Position numbers and translations under genes: made by a program. DNA of 64,000 bases, taken from NCBI GenBank assembly GCA_033439265.1, contig JAVTVX010000009.1, forward strand, positions 3,833,609 through 3,897,608, read 5' to 3'. Under the pieces are notes generated by a model. It saw nothing but the letters and a program-made list of their open reading frames with translations, was not told the origin of the DNA and did not search any database. The stretch's first letter is position 1. Every line of letters begins with the position of its first letter. Below, piece by piece: positions 12,101 through 25,055 of the stretch. The DNA comes from Dillenia suffruticosa. Taxonomy: Eukaryota > Streptophyta > Magnoliopsida > Dilleniales > Dilleniaceae.

Positions 12101-15100
12101 TCATATGTTTAAAATAACATTGAAAGCGACATGAGTGCAGGATTAATCTTTCAGATGAAATGGTACTTGTGGAGTTTGTTTGATTGACAAAAGCTTTAGA
12201 AGTTTGTCCATGGTGTCTTTTCATTTTGTTTCTTGTGTTCTTATTTCATGCATAAATTTGGAGATTTATGTGTCGCAGGATAGCCGTAAAGAGCATATTT
12301 CTTCCCTACTTTGACAAAGGTAAGCTACCATTGTCTTTGGCCAATTCATTTATATTGAATTTTGTTATCTGAAAATTGACTTGATTGGAAAGAACCTCTG
12401 TTTTTTGCTGCTCTACCAGTTTAGCTTGCTTTCTATATGGACTCGACTGCATTTGCTGCATTCTTATTTATTTCTTGGCATGTTTATGTGTATCCTGGTT
12501 AGTCATATGGTTTCAGAACTCCAGTTTCTACCACTTTAGCATGTTCCATGCATCACATCATCTTACCCCTGTTCCTGCAACGGAAGAAGAGGTAGTTACC
12601 AACACTGCTCTTTCATTTACCTCCTTTTGTTCTCTTGGTTCTGTTCTAATGGTACCAAAGACCCTTGAATCAGATTACATCGGAAATGAATGCTGTTCAA
12701 GCTGTTGCAGAAGAAATCTGCCCTTTGAGAATTACCTTAGATAGGGTGGTTTTGACATCAACTGGCGTGCTTCTGGGTTGTTGGCAGGTTTCTTTTCCTG
12801 ACTTAAACTCTGTCTCTCTTCCGATGGATAAAAAATTAACTTTATCAGTACCTGACTCTGTATTATGCACTCTGTTTCTCCTACTTGTTGTGTTATATGC
12901 ATTGAGATTTATATTTTTTTGGTCTGCTTTATCCTCTATAGAACAGTTCGATGTAAAAGCTATATACAGACTGTTCTCTGTTTCAATGTAAAAGCTGAGG
13001 ATGATTTTAACTATTCATTTGCAAATTTTATTAATTATCTGACCTTTCCTTACAGTTTGGAGTATCCTTGTACTTTCTTCTTTTTCTTTATATTGTCAAA
13101 ACTTTTTACAGAGGTTGTAAAGCAACACGCAAGCATAACACTGTACCTTAATATTGGCATCTAAACTTTATTAGGAATTGCTCGGACCCTATAGAATTAA
13201 GACTTTCTCTGAACAACAGCTATTTTTTTGAAACTTGTAGATGCCTTCTAATAATATACTGGCTCTTTTCTACTATTTTATTAAGAGCAATAGGCTAAAG
13301 TTTCCAAGTTACATGCCCAGCCAAAAAAAAAAAAGAGTGAGAAGTCATGGTTAGTCACAATAATGTGTTGCAAAGTTTATAATTATATTTAGAAAGGAAA
13401 CTCTTAGGGCATTGGACATTTTTGTGTTAGTACCTTTGTTTCACTGAAATATTCTTTTCTTTTCTTTTCTTTTCTTTTTTATTTTTTTAATGTAGTAAGG
13501 CAAATGTTATAGTTGAAAAAGTAGCTTTTAAAGTGGTCATTTACCAATTTAACAGTAAAGTTTTGCCTTACAAAACATGAATCTGCCATCTGCCATCTGC
13601 AAGATTGAGATTCTAGAGTGGCTGCTAATTAACTGAAAAAAGAAACGAGTAAAGGGTAAACAAATCCTCCTGACATACCACGGCTGGACGGGAAGGATCT
13701 AATCCCATCCATGATTTGATGGCTCCCCTGTGCCCCTCTAAATGAAGCTTTTAAAGCTTAACATAGAACAAGAAACCATTAAAATCAAGTTTCAAACTAT
13801 TGAGCTCAATAGAAGGTTCAGGGGAAGAATTTACAACTAAGGGAGGTTGAAATGCCATTTTCTGGGTTAATTGGCATGTGACAAGGGCTCAACAATGCAT
13901 GGAGGAAGGGTGTTTGTAGACAGGCCATGACCGCTGGGGCGGTCATCCTTCATTGCTGGGGCGATGAAGTGACTAAGGGGACAAAATCGACCCCAAGGAT
14001 CGCTGCAGCAATCCCTGGGCATGATGAGAAACCAACCTCAGTCCCTTCCATCTCCAGGGCGATCCACCCAAAGTGAAGTTCTGATTTTCTCTGATTTTGA
14101 TTTTTTTTCTTTGTTTTTTAATTTGGTCATCTAGGATTTCTAGAATGCTGGTACAAGTTGTGCTATGACTTTTTTGGTTTCCTTATATTTTTAGAAGAGT
14201 TGTTGTGATAGGGGCATTCCTTACTGTAGTTTAGGTCTATAAAAGCACATGTTAGGGCTTTGTAATTTTCAGTTAAGACATGTATAACTTTTAGGTTTGC
14301 CTCTCAACCCTGGTTTTATCTTGCGGGTGGATTCACATTGTGAAGTTTTATGGTCTGTACTCTAACAAACTCCACCACTACACTTCCACTATGTCAAGTT
14401 ATTTTTTTATTAAACAAAAGATAGGCAATACATGGTGGAATTTAAATGCTTTTTTGTATAAATTGAACCTAAATTGTGAACACTGAAGTAGCTTGTATTC
14501 TAAGCAGAGAAATTATATGTGGGTTTGTTTACTTTGTGATAGCTTAAACTACTTAGGCACATCCAATTGGCACAGACAGACTTAAAGCACAGATCTTGAA
14601 TTTATAACATTAAGTGATTGATGTGGGCCCGTTGTTGTTGTAATTGAATTTAAAATTTATCTGTATGTTTTGCATAACTATAGTCAACTAAAATGGAAAA
14701 ATTGATTACTTGAACTGAAGAAAAGGATTTTTTTTTTCTTTTTCTTGTTTTAATGACTTCCTTTGATTATTTATATGCATTTTCAGGTAGTCTCTGGAAC
14801 AGATCCTGTTACAATTCGTGCCAAGCTAAGAACTGCACTTCCACGAGCTCCTGAGAAGCAACTTGTAAGATACATTTGCGTCTCTTCTACCATCAATCTT
14901 GTTCTTACATTTTGAGTCTTGTCGAAATACCCCCACCCTGCTCCCCACATTAAAGGAAAAAAAAAGAAACAACCAATAACAAATAATATGATGTTAATTG
15001 TGTTTTTCATTAATGATAATAAATGTGGTCATGCATTTGTGATTAATATCTTTGTATGAATATGAACTCTGTCATAAACTTGTTAAGAAAGGCCATTTGT

Positions 15101-15286
15101 ATCCCAAGCTTGAGATAATGTTTATAGGACATGCAAAAGTATTTTGGACAATTAAACAGATGATATGATGTTGTTGGTAATCCATAGGTATATTTGTTTA
15201 GTGGGTTGCACTCCTGTGTCATGACTTTTTTGGGTGCTTCCATGACTTCATTTTTCAGAAACTTCTAGCCAACCGCTCTTGTACTG

Positions 15287-15341
<55 letters not shown>

Positions 15342-16779
15342 CTAAAATGCTATTTGATTTTATAATACAGTACGACGTTGCTATGCTTCACACGTCATTT
15401 GCAAGGCTTTTGGGTCCTCCTACAAATTTTCACACGGTAATTATTTGGTTGTACTTTTCTGATGCATGTGTTTGTAAGAGATTTGTTGCAAGTTTTAGAC
15501 TTGCGAGTGTGATGCCACAAATTTAAATTTTGGGAGGAACATTGGTGAGTTTTTACTACTTAAAAGACTTTGTTTGTGTAGACATGCTTGGTCATGGGCG
15601 TCTTTCACTCCCATGCTTTTGGCAACTTAAAGCAACTATGAGCATTGTGCTCCAGAACTGTAGAGAATTGACTGCCGTTTCAATATGACATAGTGTCATT
15701 GTGTAGAAATGGTTGAAATGTCCACTTAAACTAGAAACTATTATTTTGTATTATTCATGAAAGATGTCATGTTGATCCTTTTCTATAATCCTGCCGAATG
15801 GGGTTGTAACGTAAATCTGCATGTCTGTTCTCTGATGTAACCTATTGCATATCAACAATAGTTATTTTTTGGAAATGAAATGCACATACCCGTGGGAACA
15901 GCAAAAGTAGCTATCTTTATCTGCTTTTATACTGGTTCCTGGGGAGGAAGGAACGCTTGTGCTTTTTATGTTCATTTGGAGGAACTTTTATCATGTTTCT
16001 TGTTATTTTCAAATGAGTAATGGGATTTACTTATAAGCATGCTTTTACAGGAGCTAAATCAAACATCAGATCAATTGCATTTATTCCACGAGCTAGTTCG
16101 TCACCTCAATGATCAGATCCGTGGAATGGAGGTAATTGTTCTGCATTATGATGGAGAATATAATATATAGTGCATTAACTATTAATTAGATTGCTCATGT
16201 TTCTTTCTGGGGAAGGTTTAATGTTCAATGTAAGAACGTAACTTAAGAGGGAAACTTTGTTTCAATCCGGATTGACCACATCTTTTGTTTCACTGTTTAA
16301 ATTAGATAAGCATGGGATATTAATTAATTTGTTTTAGTCTTAGTACTGAGAAACTTGCAAGCAATCAGTGATTGCATAATTCATGTTTTCCGAGAAAATT
16401 ACTTTAATAGATTGCTTGCTCTGAAATCTCTCTCTATGTAACATAAATATTAATGATTACCATCATCAACAAAAGGTGGAACTTCTCTTCATATTGATGG
16501 CATGAAAGGGTCCACTTTTCCTAAACAACGGCAGTACTGATTTCGACTATTGCTTTAACCTAGACTTGAAACCTTGTTTCTTTCAATTCAGTATTACCAA
16601 CACTATCCTTCATCCTAAATTGTTGCACAATCTAAACATTTTCTTACCAAGTGTTTTGTGATATTATGCAGGCAGTGGTGTCAGATCTCTGGTATGTAGA
16701 GGAACTTGATGTGCTTGCCCTTGCCTTAGAAGGAAGAATGAAAATTCACAAATTCCAACTGGGCTGCAGGCACACTTGA
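9160..16779 (+). CDS. Membrane-anchored 2H phosphoesterase-like protein (RNA ligase/cyclic nucleotide phosphodiesterase family), 313 aa
   Basis: Ten coding exons join in phase: 9160-9292, 9394-9560, 11167-11231, 12279-12319, 12503-12591, 12674-12787, 14787-14864, 15371-15436, 16051-16131 and 16672-16779 (TGA). The sum is 942 nt, 313 aa. The N-terminus MARVRTWYNHSRP is followed by one hydrophobic segment at about residues 17-35, suggesting a single-pass anchor. The rest includes YHFSMFHASHHLTP (about 145-158) and MLHTSFARLLG (234-244). Two H-x-S/T-type motifs about 85 residues apart, each followed by hydrophobics, are the hallmark of 2H phosphoesterases, which act on cyclic phosphodiester ends of RNA or nucleotides. 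I recall Arabidopsis proteins of this kind annotated as RNA ligase/cyclic nucleotide phosphodiesterase family. The exon 5 acceptor at 12502 was chosen because the alternative at 12518 brings an in-frame stop. Catalysis is inferred, not shown. Confidence 0.8.
10087..10890. mobile_element. Probable non-autonomous hAT-like DNA transposon in intron 2 of the 2H-like gene
   Basis: The 8-mers AATGCCCA (10087-10094) and GATGCCCA (10883-10890) flank a 788-bp segment and match at 7 of 8 positions, the target-duplication length of hAT elements. The left end reads AGGGGCGGACCTAC and the inverted right end AGTAGTGGATCTAA. They agree imperfectly with each other and both resemble the AGNGGCGGANCTA ends I recall from plant hAT-derived elements. 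No transposase ORF is present. The interior includes a long pyrimidine-rich stretch at about 10438-10570. Confidence 0.5.
10438..10570. repeat. Pyrimidine-rich tract (C and T) inside the hAT-like element
   Basis: The plus strand is strongly biased to C and T for over 100 bases. It produces long but meaningless ORFs on both strands. Confidence 0.7.
13877..14367 (+). mobile_element. Possible solo LTR in intron 6 of the 2H-like gene
   Basis: The segment begins TGTGACAAGG and can be read to end CTCTAACA. It contains a TATA-like CTATAAAAGC at about 14240, then TTAGGGCTTTGTAATTTTC about 20 bases later, a layout like the U3-R boundary of plant LTRs. It is GC-richer than the intron around it. No target duplication is visible at these borders, so the ends and the call are tentative. 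Confidence 0.25.
15291..15338. repeat. (CT)n microsatellite upstream of exon 8 of the 2H-like gene
   Basis: About 24 CT units end some 32 bases before the exon 8 acceptor at 15370. They extend the pyrimidine-rich region before that splice site. Confidence 0.9.
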
Positions 16780-16984
16780 AGTACTTAGAAGAACAAAACA
16801 TGAAGAGAATCACGGTTTTGTCTGGTGATGACCTATCTAACCATTTAATTGCTTATTCCATCGGGACTGGCCAACTCAATCGTATCACGTGGGGCATGGC
16901 TCAGTCAAGTTATCAATGTTAAATACTCTACTGTAGCTGAGGGTAGCAATTTGTACCCACGTCCTGTATATGAGAGTTGTAGCT

Positions 16985-17017
<33 letters not shown>

Positions 17018-19775
17018 TGTAGGGGGGCCCTATGGCATCAACTTGGTTTTGGATGTGTCCTCTATGGCATCAGATCATGTTTCTGCGACCGCTGAAAGCA
17101 TAGCTTTGAGATGTGAAGGAATGAACAGGCCTGTGGCTAACACACGCTGGAATTTGATATATTTGGCATTGCAAGTTGGATGGTTGGTGTTAAATTACCC
17201 ATTTCATTATTCTCTGTATTACTGTTTGCTTCTCTCATACAGGTTGTCTCTTTGTTTTGTTTCCTTTCTATTTCTGTTCTTTTGTTTTTGTTGGACCTAG
17301 ATGAGAAAAAGAAAAGGTGGGGTTTCTTGTTTGACCCATTTGTGGGTCAAGTTGTATGATTACTACCCTAATAAAATATCTTCTACCAGGCATTTACAAA
17401 ATAGGGCAAAAAGAATACAATTAGTTTCCATCTCCCCCCTAAAAACACCAAAGCAAAATGAGAATCTATTGGTGGGTGAGTGGATAAATTAGGTTGTTAA
17501 ATTATCTAATCATTTTTGTCTAATTAGTTTGGTCATATTCATTCTTTGTTGAAATTTATAAATATTTGTAATATAAATAGCCTAAAATAAGCTTTGCAAT
17601 ATACATATTTGTAATATAATTTTACCCATTTCTTTCTTTGCTAGATTTTGCTTCACAATCATGCAAAAAAAAAAAAAAAAAAAAAAGATTCTTAGAAACA
17701 TGTTATGTCAATCTACAGGCATAGCTAGTTAAGGAAGGAGACTTTGAAATTCTTAAACTGTTGATCATAAATAATGATTTTTATATGGCAATTATCTTTG
17801 TGCAGTTACAAACTCTCGCTGGAGTTGCTACATTATGGTAAATCTTTTTTCAACTATTTATTTATCCTAACCTAGGTTGCATGGAATTGGGAACCGAGAA
17901 ACGAAAATGGATATAAAATCATATGAAAAAATAGTACTTGATAAGAATATAGGAAATGGAAACATAAACAAATGAACAAATGTGTAAATATAAAAAATAT
18001 AAAGATTTTTTATATTATAATAACAATAAAATAGTCATTTTTTATAATAAAAATCTAAAATGATGAAATAAGTAATTATTAATTATAAGATAAATAATAT
18101 AAAAATTATAATTATAATTAAATAAATAAATAATTTACTAAATATGAAAAAATTTATAAATATAAAAAATATAAAAACTTTTGTATAAATATTAATTAAT
18201 TTAATCTATATAAATGTTTAAAAAATATAAAAACATTAGTATTGAAAAATTTACACGCGTCATCAGAGATTCTAACCATCAAATAGTTAAGTTTAACATA
18301 TAAAATATTATATATTAAAAAAAATTAAAAACACAATCAATTTACTTAGTTACATTACCAAATTAAAGTTAAAATAATGAATCTTGTACGAAAAAAGAAT
18401 TTTGATCGGTAAATTTAGAATCATGGTTTTAAATTTAAATTACAATGGTCGTGAAATATTAGACCGTAAAATATCGGTGACAAGTGATAATGGGTAAAAA
18501 TATAGGAGTTGAGATTTTTTAAAATTTTAAATATCAATTACAGTATAAAAAATACATAAGAAATATCGTAAATTACAGAGTTTATAATAAAAATTGGTAA
18601 ATAAACAAAAGTAGAAAATTTCTTTAAATCATTAATTTTGGGAATGGTTGAAGTAGCTTGGATTAATAAAAGAAGTAATTAAGGGTAAACCAATCGTTAT
18701 TTTATCTCATCTCCTTTTTATTATTGACCTTTTTTTTTTCATCTTAGTACCTAAACCTTAATTTTCTCATTTTATTAACGATGTTTGACCTCGACGTGAG
18801 TGGCACGAGCAAACGTTGGCAGGCCAAAACGAAAAAATGCCAAAAAAGACGTAAAACCAGAGACAAATTGAGGACAGAATAGTGATTTAGCTGGAGAAAC
18901 AGTGGGCGTGGCGTGAAATATGAAAATACAAAGCACGTGCAACGAAGACTCGGCGGGTGGTGGCCACGCTCCATTGCGTTCCTAGAAAGCACCCGCCACA
19001 CGTACTCCCCTCCCCACCGGCTCAATTAACCTCCCCTAGGACCCCACCTCCCTTCTTCACATCTCTCTCTCTCTCTCTCTCTCGGCTAAGGTATGTCAGA
19101 TGTGCGTGCCCTCAATTTCAGAGTTTGTTTGTGTACATGGCTTTTGTATGATTTGAGGTTTGGATGTTGTTTTTGAAGGTTTTGATTCTTCCCCTTTTCC
19201 GGGTTTTCATACTTTCGATCTGGGTGTTGGTTAGAATTATAAAATTGAGTTGTGATTTTTTTTTCTTTTTGATGGGGTGATTTGGGGATTTGACAATTTG
19301 TCATCTTTGTAGTTTTATGACCCTTTGGAGAATTGGGTGTTCTTGATTTTGGAGAAATAGGGAGAAGAAGGTTGGTTTGTTAAGCTAATTTTATTTTATT
19401 TTATTTTATTTTAAGGGGAGGAGGGATGATTATGTATTCTGTTGATTGTATTTTATATTTCTGAAAATGATCTATTATTGATTATGGAGGGAAAAATGGG
19501 GGAAAAGAAAATAAAAAGATTATGACTTTGATTAGAATAGTGAATGCATAGTCAACGCTAGATAATGAAGAACAAGTTGACTTGCTTCTGTGACAGCTAG
19601 TGTGCATCAATAAAGCTTAATGGATTCAAAATCTCTCTCTCTGTTTTTTTTTTATTTTAATATTGGGGAATGATGTACGATATGTGTTTTTAAGTTGGTT
19701 TTGTTTGGTTATTTCAGGATTTCTTTGTTGGGTTATAATTTGGAGAATTTGGTAGACTGGTGAAAAGATTAGCAT
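16780..19775. other. 3' UTR of the 2H-like gene, AT-rich spacer, and 5' region of the bHLH gene
   Basis: About 16780-17600 is probably 3' UTR and downstream DNA of the 2H-like gene and includes a GA microsatellite (16987-17015). From about 17880 to 18640 the DNA is extremely AT-rich, with a repeated TAAATATAAAAAATATAAA-type string at about 17987 and 18157; it may be an old unclassified repeat. From 18780 the base composition rises toward a promoter. A non-coding leader exon probably ends at the GTATGT donor near 19091 and splices to about 19718. No other coding gene is supported. Confidence 0.55.
18934..18939. promoter_or_regulatory. G-box (CACGTG) in the bHLH gene promoter
   Basis: GCACGTGC is a perfect palindrome about 840 bp before the start codon and about 150 bp before the presumed leader exon donor. 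G-box and E-box sites are bound by bHLH and bZIP factors. In Arabidopsis iron homeostasis, bHLH subgroup IVc factors activate POPEYE through such promoter elements. Regulation here is inferred. Confidence 0.4.
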
Positions 19776-22473
19776 ATGAACTGTGAGGTTCCATCTCCTT
19801 CAGCTGAGAAGGGAAATGCAGCACCTGGGTTGCCAGAAAACAGGTTAGTACCTAATAGCGTTGGGCGTGGTTTAATTTCGTATAATCTTGTGTGTACGGT
19901 TCAATAGTTTCTTGTGCTTTTTATGTTCTGCGTATAGATTGTGCAATGGTTGTATCCCAAAAAGGAGGGAAATGATTGCTTGTTTATCATTGAGTTACTA
20001 AATGAAAGCTCCAGCAAGAGTAACTCCGAGTCCTTGAACCTAGGATTAGAGACATGGATATAGGTAACATAGACGGGTTTAAGATCTTCGAAGATCATTT
20101 GGAATATAATTTTTCAATAAACAGATGAGATGAGTAATTGAAAATGTAAAAAGAGGACTTCCTTTAGCTTCTGTACCAGTTACATGTTAGTGGTTTGTTG
20201 CTTTTGGAGCTCTCTCTTGTCCTTGCTTAATCGTGGGTAGTTGCAAAGATGGCCTTATGACTCGGAAGAAAATGACATATTCATAGCAAGTTAAACGAGA
20301 AGAAGATATTTATGAGTAGCTTTTTTGGCCCATGGCCAGTTCTTTTCTGGAATATGAGTTGCCACCCTTGATGTCATCTCTATAGCAGATTAGATATTAT
20401 GACCCACCAACATGAATCGTATGCTACCCTGAACTATAAGACACTGTGGATGGCCTGTTTATTCCCCTGCTGCCCCATCCCAAGAAAGGAAACTGTATAA
20501 TCTTGGATAAAATAAAGTCAATCATGTCTTTCATGAAATCGAATTCCAAATGAATGATAGAAACTTCCAGTCAAAGGACGACTACAAGGATTAAAGTTTT
20601 TTATAAGTTTATCATAGATGGATTTGTCTAATAGAATGTTGTTGTCTTTTAACTTAGCTCCTTTTTACCGAGTGAAAAGATTGTCATTTCCTTATTTCTG
20701 GCAAGGACATAGATATGTAAGGTGTATGGTACGTATTACTCTAACTGGCTGTATTTTGGATCATATAGAGAGAGAAGCTCCAGCCTTTTTCAAAGAAAGG
20801 AGAAAAGCATTCACTTTGTCACACAGTTTTGGTACAGAACTGTAAAATTTTGTAGGTTTTCTTCCTTTTTGTGTGGCTTTTCATGCTTTGGTTTTTGTGG
20901 AGTCCTTTGCTTCCAAGTTCTAACCTCTAACTAGTGCCTATACTTGTTGTGCGCATTTGTGTCTATTAGAATTTATGTGAGCAAGTACCCATATTGTAAA
21001 GGTCTTTATCAATGGACAGTGCAGAAATATGAATGGACAGTGCAGAAATATTGTAAAAGTCTTATATAACATTGCAGTACACCAGCTATTGTTATAGATT
21101 ATTGCTTATGCTGATGCATTCTTAACATGTGGTAATACTTAGCATTATTTTGCGCCAGATTTAAATAAGCCCTTATTCCTTCTGCCCAACTGTTGGGTTC
21201 TTGGGTATTTTGGCTATGAAACCCTAATATTTTACTTGAGTACTAAAATTTTTGGGGGAAAATGAAGGTCCAATGCTGGCAAAAATAGTAATGCAAGAGT
21301 TCCTAAGAGGATTCACAAGGCTGAGAGGGAGAAAATGAAGCGTGAACAACTGAATGAGCTCTTTCATGACTTGGCAAATGCTCTTGGTGAGTGCCATTTG
21401 TTATGCAGATTTGGTCTTGTGGGAGTTTTCTGTTTCACATGGATTGCTGTTGAATGCCTTCTAAGATAGGTTCCTATGAACCTTTTGTGTTTTATTGCTC
21501 ATGCCTGTTAACTATTTCCTACAGATTTGAATGAGGAGAACCATGGAAAGGCCTCCATATTGGGTGAAGCTACCCGGATACTGAAAGACACGCTTGCTCA
21601 GATCGAGTCCCTCAAAAAGGAGAATGCTGTCCTGTTGTCTGAAGCTCACTATGTAAGGCCCTAAAGTACTGTTCAAGGGGTTTCCCCAAGGCTGAAATTC
21701 TTTCCCATACTCTCCAACCTCATCAGTGGAGCTTGTGCTCATATTATTAAGAAGTCTCATATATAATTTTACAAGACTGAAACATGTTATGTTGACAACA
21801 GCCACATGAATGTTTGCCGAGCAAAAACAGAAGAAAATAATTTTTCAAGTCACATGTAGGAGTTCAATTACAGACATATGTTATAACAGCCACATTTATC
21901 CGTGACAAGCGGATATGTGCTGTTGGTACAGAGCATCCATTTCGAGTACAAATTTGGTTTTTCTTCAAGTACCCTGATGGCTTGTAGTTGATAAAGTATT
22001 TTACCAGTTCTTATTTCAAGCCTTTGTTGCATGCAGAGTTGCTGAATTACATCATAACCAATCCAACCATCATTTTTCAGGTGGCTAATGAGAAGAATGA
22101 GCTTAGAGAGGAGACTTCTGCAATGGAATCTAAGGTAGAGAAACTGCGAACAGAGGTGCAAGAGAGATTGGCACTGTCTAAACCTGACTTAAATGTTACT
22201 CCTCCTGAATATGATGACCAAGCGGACTTGCCACTAGTGTACATGAAGGATGGTCCAGAGGTGCCTCCCCTAGACCCTTCATTGCAGCAAACACCCATAG
22301 TAGCTCCATTCTTAGTCATCCCGATAGGTGGTGATGTACAGCATTACTCTGGGACAAATGTTACCCAGGATACATCGACACCCCCAGTACATGTCAGCAA
22401 ACCACATGCAAGGTATCCCTCTGCGGCAGATTCATGGCCGTTACAACTCCTTGAAACCACCAATAGGAAGTAA
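19776..22473 (+). CDS. bHLH transcription factor, POPEYE/bHLH47-like (subgroup IVb), 235 aa
   Basis: Four coding exons join in phase: 19776-19843, 21268-21386, 21525-21652 and 22081-22473 (TAA), 708 nt, 235 aa. The basic region VPKRIHKAEREKMKREQLNE (34-53) carries the Glu and Arg of E-box readers, with Lys where His is usual. Helix-loop-helix follows to about residue 85, with LNEENHGKASILGEATRILK, and runs into a leucine-rich coiled coil to about 130. DLNVTP at 141-146 fits the DLNxxP form of the EAR repression motif. These features and the short Pro/Ser-rich tail match POPEYE, a nuclear repressor of iron-homeostasis genes; bHLH11/bHLH121 relatives are the alternatives. The start is the first ATG after the inferred leader acceptor near 19717 and gives a family-like N-terminus. 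Confidence 0.85.
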
Positions 22474-24079
22474 GGAAGTCTGGCTTAAGCTGTAGCAATA
22501 GCCATAGAAGCAGAAGTAGTTGAGCAAATGTACAATGGGTGAGTTTCGTCATGAATCACTAGAATTTAGGGCAAACTGTAGAATGTTCAACTGCATCATT
22601 GACCTTAGCTGATCCTTCCACTGGAAAAGGCAATCATGATCATGGTTGTAGCATAAGCCCAAGCCCAAGGTTTGGTTGATTGACAGTTGGATGAATACTA
22701 AGTTCAGCCAAATATGTATTGAAGTTGGTTCTAGCATTTTGTCAGATTTTTCTCCGATTCGGAGGCGGTTTGGTTTTGGAAAGTCATCCCAGGCTCTACT
22801 ATTCTTGCTTGTTTCTACCCACTCAAACCTTGAGCCACCGACATTGTTTTATATGAGGAAAGTTAACTGATATTGTCTTACTGGGAGACTTGACGCTTTC
22901 TCAAGCTTGTAGTTATTGTCCTTGTGGAGTCCTTGCATGTGCCGGAACAGCTATTGTGGTAGCAATGGCAGGATAGACAATGAATTCTATATGGATATGG
23001 TACGCTACTCATTGTTCAACCTATATACATATGGTCTAATTCGATTTTTTTTTCAAAAAGTTAAAAGAGCACAAAATCTTTCTTTTTTTTTTTTTTTTTT
23101 AGGCGGGGAGGGGGGGGGGGAGAGGGGGAAGGTGTTTGATATATATATATATATATATTTGTACTTGACTATAGATTTTCATAAACCTGAGCGATTCAGT
23201 TTGAGTAGATTGAGTAGATGTGGAGTCTAAATTAGAGGCTGGTTGTCTCTCGAGATTTTGGTTTATAGAGTTTAGTATTCTATTATCATACTTGATAAGG
23301 AGTGTGATATATTTAACTAGTAGAAATAAGATGTGATTACAAACTTATGTAAGAGATCTTACATGGGCGAAGAAGTGGTCGATGGTAAAGACAGGTTAAA
23401 TATTGTTTGTCTTTTTAAAAATTATATTATATATATTTTCTCTTCTTTAAATTATAATTTTAAAAATGATGTTCTTTGCCCGAAGAGAGATGAGATTTGT
23501 ACTTGGGATCTTTTGCACATCATTGAATAAACTTGGGTTTCTTTATGTGGAAGCCAATTGTATTCGTTGGGAAATCAAATGAAGGATCTTCCCTTTTTCT
23601 CGTATAGCATATTTAAATTTTTATTCATGTAGTTTTCTTTCCCTTTATTTAAAAGATGAAAGCAAAAGAAAAAGAAAGAAAGGACAACAAGAGAGTTTGG
23701 TAGAGTGATATTCATTATTAATTTTTAGTAAAGTTAACGTTTAGTTGATTCAGTAATTAAGTATTAATTTTTTTTATGTAAAATTTTGAGTTTGAATTTT
23801 GTGTATGGAAAAAATATATGTTAAAATAATTTTATTTATAAAAGTTCAATCTGACTTGAATTGAATTAAATTTAATCAGATTTAATATAATTAATAAATA
23901 TTATTGGGTTATAAAAAGATATATATAGCTTGGATTCCCATTCCCCTACTTGTTTGTTCATTTTTTATTTTTTTATTACACGGAATTTGAATTCTAGATT
24001 ATAAAATTGGAAAAGGAGAATTGTGATTACTCCCCTCGACAACAAGGGTTTATTTTCAATTTCATAAAATTAATAGTAA

Positions 24080-24300
24080 AAATTAACGGACAATTGATGC
24101 AGTGAGTATACCATTATATCTCTTAACCAAGATTACGAGTTTGACTCATAACTTGGACATCGAGTCAATTACACTAGGAGACCTATACACCCTAAAAGGA
24201 ACCTTAGTCAAGTTGATTTAGATTAGTCGAGATAAAACTCTGAATATCAGGTGATGGATCAGGTTCTCGGACCAAAAAAAAAAAAAAAAAAAAAAAAAAA
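24080..24300 (+). mobile_element. tRNA-derived SINE with 28-A tail
   Basis: A tRNA-like head with the B box-like GAGTTTGACTC (near 24129) is followed by GATTAGTCGAGATAAAACTC and GAATATCAGG (about 24213-24252). It ends in an uninterrupted run of about 28 A (24273-24300). The block before the tail matches the same place in the SINE at 54819-55016. The left border is approximate and no clear target duplication was found. The long pure A tail suggests fairly recent insertion or tail expansion. Confidence 0.55.
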
Positions 24301-24391
24301 GGGTAAAACGAAAGAAAAGAACATATATGTGGTGGGCTACATGAGGCCCATGAGTGAAAAAGAGGAAATTCCTCTCTCCTTGGACTATTAG

Positions 24392-24399
24392 GACGTGGC
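24392..24399. promoter_or_regulatory. ABRE-like element GACGTGGC upstream of HVA22
   Basis: GACGTGGC contains the ABA-response core ACGTGGC and lies about 800 bp before the HVA22 start codon. HVA22 was first described as an ABA- and stress-induced gene in barley controlled by ACGT-containing elements, so the motif fits the family. No coupling element was identified. Confidence 0.35.
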
Positions 24400-25012
24400 G
24401 GAGGGTAATATGTGTGAAATTTGACATAGAACTTACTAGAATACGGAAACGGGCGCAGATGATTAAAAAAAAAAAAAAACCTGAGACTATGAATTTAAAA
24501 GTTAAATATATTATTATAAAATATTTTTTGTTACTTTATATTTAAAATGGTATTAATAAAAAAAATTAAGTTGTAAATTATGAGAAATAAAAATTCTAAA
24601 TAATAATATGCAATTTCATTTTATCATTATAAATAGTTATTCACATATTTGTCTTAGTACACATAATAGTTCATGCTTCAAGAATAAGAATGCTTAAAAA
24701 TAATTTTTAAAAAATATTACATAATTATAAATTTTAAATTAAAAATATTTTAGTTATTATTTTTTAAAATATTTATAATAATTCATAATATTTTCATTGC
24801 TAAAGAAGAATATTAAATAAATTTTGTAATTTATTTGAATTTTAAAATTTTGTTTAATTTTTTTATTGTATTTAATATTATTCTTATTTGAATGGAAATT
24901 TGGGTTACTAACAAAAGGTTTCCAAAAGAAATGCCTAAATTCGTAACTTCCTCATTGACTGCTTTTCCCTTATTTTCACGCCCTCCTTCTTGTCCACTTC
25001 TGTCTCTGGCTT

Positions 25013-25055
<43 letters not shown>

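Noticed and set aside
12385..12991. ORFs of 119 and 108 codons as separate genes
   Set aside because: They overlap exons 5 and 6 of the 2H-like gene and continue into introns; the spliced model explains the coding signal.
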